Positions 14,928 through 18,235 of a stretch of DNA of 18,235 nucleotides are shown piece after piece (the first letter of the stretch is position 1; every line of letters starts with the position of its first letter). Made by a program: the position numbers and the translations under genes. A model generated the notes under the pieces. The model was not told where the DNA came from. It did not search any database and saw nothing but the letters and a program-made list of their open reading frames with translations. The stretch is taken from NCBI GenBank assembly GCA_023415475.1, contig JAEZKL010000070.1, forward strand, positions 1 through 18,235, written 5' to 3'. Origin of the DNA: Bacillota bacterium. Lineage in GTDB: Bacteria > Bacillota > Clostridia > Lachnospirales > Lachnospiraceae.

Positions 14928-16055
14928 TTATCTTATGATTGTACCGCCGCCTACCACATAATCACCCTGGTAGAATACGACTGCTTGTCCGGGTGTAATT
15001 GCTCTCTGCGGTTCATCGAATAGACAGAGCACCTCATCCGGTCCGATCTTTTTAATGGTACAACGCGCTCCTTTATGACTGTATCTGATCTTCGCTTCTA
15101 CTACAAGCTCACCCTCCAGATCCTCGATAGACATGAAGTTTAAGCGATTAGCAGTCAAACGGTCGGAAAACACTTCATTGGCATTCCCAAGAACCACCTC
15201 ATTGGTCTCCGGTCTTAACTCCACTACAAAGACCGGCTGTCCCATGGCAATACCCAAGCCCTTTCTCTGTCCAACGGTATAATGGATTAATCCCCGATGT
15301 CTTCCGATGACCTCACCTGCGGTATTTACGTAATTACCCGGGGTCATTCCTGTGAATTCAACCTGCTGTCCATCCTTGCCTTCATTAGATGCTTTACTCT
15401 TCTTCTCCTCCAGATAATCCGCAATAAAGCCTGCATAGTCATTATCAGGGACAAAGCAGATCTCCTGACTATCCGGCTTATTGGCTACCGGAAGCTTTAA
15501 GTCCTTGGCAATCTCGCGAATCTCATCCTTGGCATAAGCTCCTACCGGCATCAGTGTATGGGATAACTGATGCTGAGTCAGATTATAAAGCGCATAGGTC
15601 TGATCCTTCGCCTGAGTTACCGACTTTTTAATGGTATATCTTCCGTTTGGCAGTTTCTCAATGCTGGCATAATGACCGGTAGCAATATAGGAGGCTCCGA
15701 TATCTAAAGAGCGTTTCAACAGTGACTCCCACTTTACATAACGGTTGCAGGCAATGCAAGGGTTGGGAGTCCTGGCTTCGAGATATTCACCGACAAAGTA
15801 ATCGATTACATTTTCCTTAAACTCCTGTTTAAAATTCATAACATAATAGGGGATGTCCAGAACGGAAGCAACTCGTCTTGCATCCTCAACAGCACTAAGA
15901 CCGCAGCAGCCGCCATTTTCCTCCATGGAGCATACATCCTCATCCTGCCATATCTGCATCGTAACCCCGATCACATCATAACCCTGCTTCTGTAGCAGAT
16001 ATGCCGCAACTGAGGAATCGACGCCACCTGACATTCCTACAACCACTTTTTCCAT
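14928..16055 (-). CDS. mnmA: tRNA-specific 2-thiouridylase
   Basis: Activates U34 of tRNA Lys, Glu and Gln with ATP and inserts sulfur to make 2-thiouridine. The 375-residue protein has the PP-loop SGGVDSS (9-15), the catalytic cysteine pair C100 (RTPNPCIACN) and C200 (DSQEICFV), the GHYA segment, and a C-terminal barrel with HRGLIHYTVGQRKGLG. Length is normal. The ATG at 16053-16055 has GGAGG 5 bases upstream; a longer TTG frame would begin inside that site and is rejected. It lies downstream of iscS and iscU, its likely sulfur source, after a 242-base gap with its own candidate promoter. Confidence 0.96.
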   Translation of the reverse strand: MEKVVVGMSGGVDSSVAAYLLQKQGYDVIGVTMQIWQDEDVCSMEENGGCCGLSAVEDARRVASVLDIPYYVMNFKQEFKENVIDYFVGEYLEARTPNPCIACNRYVKWESLLKRSLDIGASYIATGHYASIEKLPNGRYTIKKSVTQAKDQTYALYNLTQHQLSHTLMPVGAYAKDEIREIAKDLKLPVANKPDSQEICFVPDNDYAGFIADYLEEKKSKASNEGKDGQQVEFTGMTPGNYVNTAGEVIGRHRGLIHYTVGQRKGLGIAMGQPVFVVELRPETNEVVLGNANEVFSDRLTANRLNFMSIEDLEGELVVEAKIRYSHKGARCTIKKIGPDEVLCLFDEPQRAITPGQAVVFYQGDYVVGGGTIIR

Positions 16056-16080
16056 ACCATCCTCCAAATTTAGCTAAACA

Positions 16081-16109
16081 ATATAACATAGAATATTATC
16101 TAATAACAA
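16081..16109 (-). promoter_or_regulatory. Candidate mnmA promoter
   Basis: On the minus strand TTGTTA (16104-16109) and TTATAT (16081-16086) are 17 nt apart, about 30 bases before the ribosome binding site. It would allow mnmA expression independent of iscR control. Confidence 0.55.
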
Positions 16110-16129
16110 GTAGTCCGATGGATAAACAG

Positions 16130-16154
16130 ACAAAATGCCCAAATAATCAGGCAT
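16130..16154 (-). terminator. Weak intrinsic terminator in the iscU-mnmA gap
   Basis: On the minus strand ATGCCT pairs with GGGCAT (6 bp with one wobble), then TTTTGTCTGTTT. It probably ends part of the isc transcript before mnmA. Confidence 0.45.
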
Positions 16155-16173
16155 CTCATCAATGTTATATCAT

Positions 16174-16235
16174 ATTAAAAACCATCAGCATCGCAGATAT
16201 TTTGTTCAGTATTAAAAACCATCAGCTTCGCAAAT
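16174..16235. repeat. Direct 25-bp repeat pair in the iscU-mnmA gap
   Basis: Copies at 16174-16198 and 16211-16235 share 23 of 25 bases (ATTAAAAACCATCAGC, then TCGCA-AT), with a 37-bp period. The minus strand of copy 2 includes GCGAAGC, a sequence able to form a very compact hairpin. A related TCGCAAA occurs inverted in the loop of the neighbouring hairpin. Function unknown. Confidence 0.7.
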
Positions 16236-16247
16236 GCTTTTTAAACA

Positions 16248-16305
16248 AGTATTCAATACAATAGAACGTTTGCGAGGCGTGCTTTCTATTGTATTGATTA
16301 ATACT
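16248..16305 (-). terminator. Long hairpin at the iscU 3' end
   Basis: TCAATACAATAGAA (16253-16266) pairs perfectly with TTCTATTGTATTGA (16284-16297). AGTAT/ATACT extends it past a 3-nt bulge that contains the iscU stop codon. On the minus strand no clean T-run follows, so it may stabilize the iscU mRNA end or terminate inefficiently. Confidence 0.6.
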
Positions 16306-16735
16306 CAACTTTTTCTTCTTCCTCATGGATATCAGACTTCGGTTTCTGTAAGCCTTCAATCACGACGCCTTTCTTCTCTGCATAATCCCAGAGTGCAGCA
16401 TGAATTGCTTCCTCAGCCAACAGGGAGCAATGCACCTTAACCGGCGGAAGTCCGTCAAGAGCCTCCATGACAGCTTTATTGGTAATATGCAGAGCTTCCT
16501 GCACAGTCTTACCTTTTACAAGCTCCGTTGCCATACTGCTGGTAGCAACAGCCGCACCACAACCGAAGGTCTTAAACTTTACATCCTGAATGACACCTTC
16601 TTCATCAATATCAAGATAGATACGCATGATATCACCACATTTTGCATTACCTACGGTACCGACACCGCTTGCATTCTCTATTTCACCCACATTTCTGGGA
16701 TTGGTAAAATGGTCCATTACTTTCTCTGTATACAT
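16298..16735 (-). CDS. iscU: Fe-S cluster assembly scaffold, IscU/NifU N-terminal type
   Basis: Receives sulfur from IscS and iron, builds a cluster and hands it to target proteins. The 145-residue protein has the three cluster cysteines C33 (NAKCGD, with D35), C59 (TFGCGAA) and C103 (VHCSLLAEEA, after H102). This is the NifU-like form without the Zn-type insertion of SufU. The C-terminal tail is acidic (HEEEEK). TTGGAGG precedes the ATG by 8 bases. It follows iscS after about 200 bases and its stop codon is inside a long hairpin. Confidence 0.95.
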   Translation of the reverse strand: MYTEKVMDHFTNPRNVGEIENASGVGTVGNAKCGDIMRIYLDIDEEGVIQDVKFKTFGCGAAVATSSMATELVKGKTVQEALHITNKAVMEALDGLPPVKVHCSLLAEEAIHAALWDYAEKKGVVIEGLQKPKSDIHEEEEKVEY

Positions 16736-16931
16736 AAGCTTTCCTCCAATTTAATCGTGTGTTTTATCGATAATACGAATATTACATGCCTAATCTTTCA
16801 ATAAGTTTGCGCCAAGTACGTTTTCTGCACTTTTGTTTAGCAGGAAGAATCCGGAAGAACAAGGAGCCCGTTCCAATGGACGAACTTCGTAGTTCTTATG
16901 TGTGAATTATACTTTTCAATAATTCACACTA
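16736..16931. other. iscS-iscU gap with hairpins, no gene seen
   Basis: The 196-base gap starts, read leftward, with a perfect 11-bp hairpin just after the iscS stop (16900-16929, GTGTGAATTAT/ATAATTCACAC). Next comes a small GAACT/AGTTC hairpin (about 16883-16896) and a repeated GGAAGAA near 16840-16860. No T-run and no clear promoter are seen. It may hold a processing or attenuation element. Confidence 0.5.
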
Positions 16932-18110
16932 TTATCTTTTCTTCATGAAGTCTTCATACAGAGGGGACATCTTACGGAGCTTTTCAACAATCTCCTTAAT
17001 CCTGTCTACGGTATAATGAATCTCTTCCTCTGTTATCTCTTCACTTACGGTTAATCGAAGTGATCCATGAGCAATCTCATGAGGAAGACCAATTGCCAGA
17101 AGCACATGAGAGGGATCTAAGGAACCTGAGGTACAAGCTGACCCGCTCGAACCGCAGATATTCTTCATATCAAGCATAATCAACAAGGATTCACCCTCAA
17201 CAAATTGAAAACTGAAGTTCACATTATTCGGAAGTCTTCTGTGTTTATCACCATTGACGCGGACAAAAGGGATCTCCTCAAGAACACGTTTCATCAATAA
17301 ATTGCGGAGGTTGATTTCCTTCTCTACCCGCTCCTCCATCGTTGCAACTGCAATCTCAACTGCTTTACCAAAGCCAACAATTCCGGGGACATTCTCCGTT
17401 CCTGCTCTTCTCTGTCTCTCCTGTCCACCACCATGAAGCAGAGAGCGGATCTTAACACCCTTTTTAATATAGAGAAGGCCAATTCCCTTGGGTCCGTTTA
17501 ATTTATGTGCGCTTGCACTCAGCATATCAATTCCCAAATCATTTACATTGATCTCTAATTGACCAAAGGCTTGTACGGCGTCTGTATGAAATAGCACTTT
17601 ATGCTTTTTAGCTATCGCACCGATTTCCTTGATTGGTTGAATGGTACCGATTTCGTTATTTGCAAACATGACTGAAATTAATATCGTAGTCGGACGGATC
17701 GCTTTCTCTAGCTGATCCAGCTTTATAATCCCGTTCTCATCCACATCGACATAGGTTACTTCTACACCATGCTTTTGAAGATACTCACAGGTATGGAGTA
17801 TAGCGTGATGTTCAATCTTAGAAGTGATAATATGATTACCCTTCTCCGCATATGCGTCTACCACAGCCTTCAGCGCCCAGTTATCTGCCTCCGTACCGCT
17901 TCCTGTAAAATAAATTTCACTGATATCGGCACCCATCGCATTTGCAATGATACCTCTGGCTTCATCCACTGCTTTCTTATTCTGGGTAGCAAATTCATAT
18001 ACACTGGATGGGTTTCCATATAATTCAGTAAAATAGGGAAGCATCGCCTCCACAACCTCCGGTCTGGTTTTGGTGGTTGCCGCGTTATCAAGATATATCT
18101 TCTTATCCAT
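16932..18110 (-). CDS. iscS: Cysteine desulfurase, IscS/NifS family
   Basis: A PLP enzyme that takes sulfur from cysteine and passes persulfide to IscU and to tRNA thiolation. The 392-residue protein has YLDNAATTK near the start, GSGTEADNWA, the cofactor residue K203 in SASAHKLNGPKG, HGGGQERQRRAGTEN, and the persulfide-carrying C326 in SSGSACTSGSLDPSHVL within the long loop of group I desulfurases. Length is normal. AGGAGATGAC sets the ATG at 18108-18110. It is directly downstream of an Rrf2-type regulator and upstream of iscU. Confidence 0.96.
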   Translation of the reverse strand: MDKKIYLDNAATTKTRPEVVEAMLPYFTELYGNPSSVYEFATQNKKAVDEARGIIANAMGADISEIYFTGSGTEADNWALKAVVDAYAEKGNHIITSKIEHHAILHTCEYLQKHGVEVTYVDVDENGIIKLDQLEKAIRPTTILISVMFANNEIGTIQPIKEIGAIAKKHKVLFHTDAVQAFGQLEINVNDLGIDMLSASAHKLNGPKGIGLLYIKKGVKIRSLLHGGGQERQRRAGTENVPGIVGFGKAVEIAVATMEERVEKEINLRNLLMKRVLEEIPFVRVNGDKHRRLPNNVNFSFQFVEGESLLIMLDMKNICGSSGSACTSGSLDPSHVLLAIGLPHEIAHGSLRLTVSEEITEEEIHYTVDRIKEIVEKLRKMSPLYEDFMKKR

Positions 18111-18133
18111 GTTGTCATCTCCTAATATAAATA

Positions 18134-18235
18134 TTATTTACCACATGTTTGTTTTGCTTTTGTATCGGTAGCACCTGTCCCATTCTGTACTCTCCTGCTT
18201 TCAGCAACAAGCTCCGACAGCATTATACCGTCAAC
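18134..18235 (-). CDS. iscR: Rrf2/IscR-family regulator, C-terminal fragment (runs off the right edge)
   Basis: The last 33 codons are present and read VDGIMLSELVAESRRVQNGT and onward to CGK, then TAA. The (V/I)DxIxLxxLV pattern is the usual C-terminal helix of Rrf2-type regulators, and the gene stops 23 bases before iscS, the standard iscR position. The Fe-S ligand region is outside the window, so whether it is a true Fe-S sensor (IscR) or a cysteine-sensing CymR-type relative cannot be told. Confidence 0.72.
   Translation of the reverse strand, partial: VDGIMLSELVAESRRVQNGTGATDTKAKQTCGK

Noticed and set aside
16174..16235. Possible CRISPR repeats
   Set aside because: Only two copies, a 12-base spacer and no cas gene; not an array.

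Overview
The window looks like chromosomal DNA of an anaerobic Gram-positive member of the Clostridia, most likely a Lachnospiraceae-type organism. The support is strong AGGAGG-type ribosome binding sites, moderately AT-rich DNA with very AT-rich gaps, a hexameric-type glutamate dehydrogenase whose active-site lysine spacing fits the Clostridium symbiosum enzyme, and an iscR-iscS-iscU-mnmA cluster. This assignment is inferred from gene content and was not checked against a database.

Left part (1-10,300), leftward strand: a metal and metalloid handling region. It begins with the first 18 codons of a PadR-type regulator, with a clear promoter and palindromic operator. Next comes an arsenic operon, an Acr3 arsenite permease followed by a thioredoxin-type arsenate reductase, ended by an intrinsic terminator; no ArsR is visible. 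To its right lies a tightly ordered six-gene set read right to left: (1) a large fusion of a heavy-metal-associated domain, a SafE/DsbD-like membrane domain and two cupredoxin-like domains; (2) a DUF2318 membrane-anchored cysteine protein; (3) a CopA-type Cu(I) P-type ATPase; (4) a lipoprotein built from a duplicated domain; (5) an OmpR-type response regulator; (6) its sensor kinase. I read this as a copper sensing, handling and export operon with its own two-component system. It is the most interesting part of the window.

Middle (10,200-14,900): gdhA, a glutamate dehydrogenase, faces left between its 3' terminator and an unusual leader. In that leader a strong promoter is followed almost at once by an intrinsic-terminator hairpin that can be replaced by an alternative pairing. 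Facing right are rqcH (NFACT, ribosome-associated quality control) and a HisJ/HisK-type PHP histidinol-phosphatase, ended by a terminator shared with the convergent mnmA.

Right part (14,900-18,235), leftward strand: iscR (only its 3' end), iscS, iscU and mnmA. The cysteine desulfurase supplies sulfur to the IscU scaffold for Fe-S clusters and, through relay, to MnmA for tRNA 2-thiouridine. The iscU-mnmA gap holds a 25-bp repeat pair, a long hairpin and an apparent separate mnmA promoter.

No tRNA, rRNA, CRISPR array, insertion sequence or phage gene was seen.
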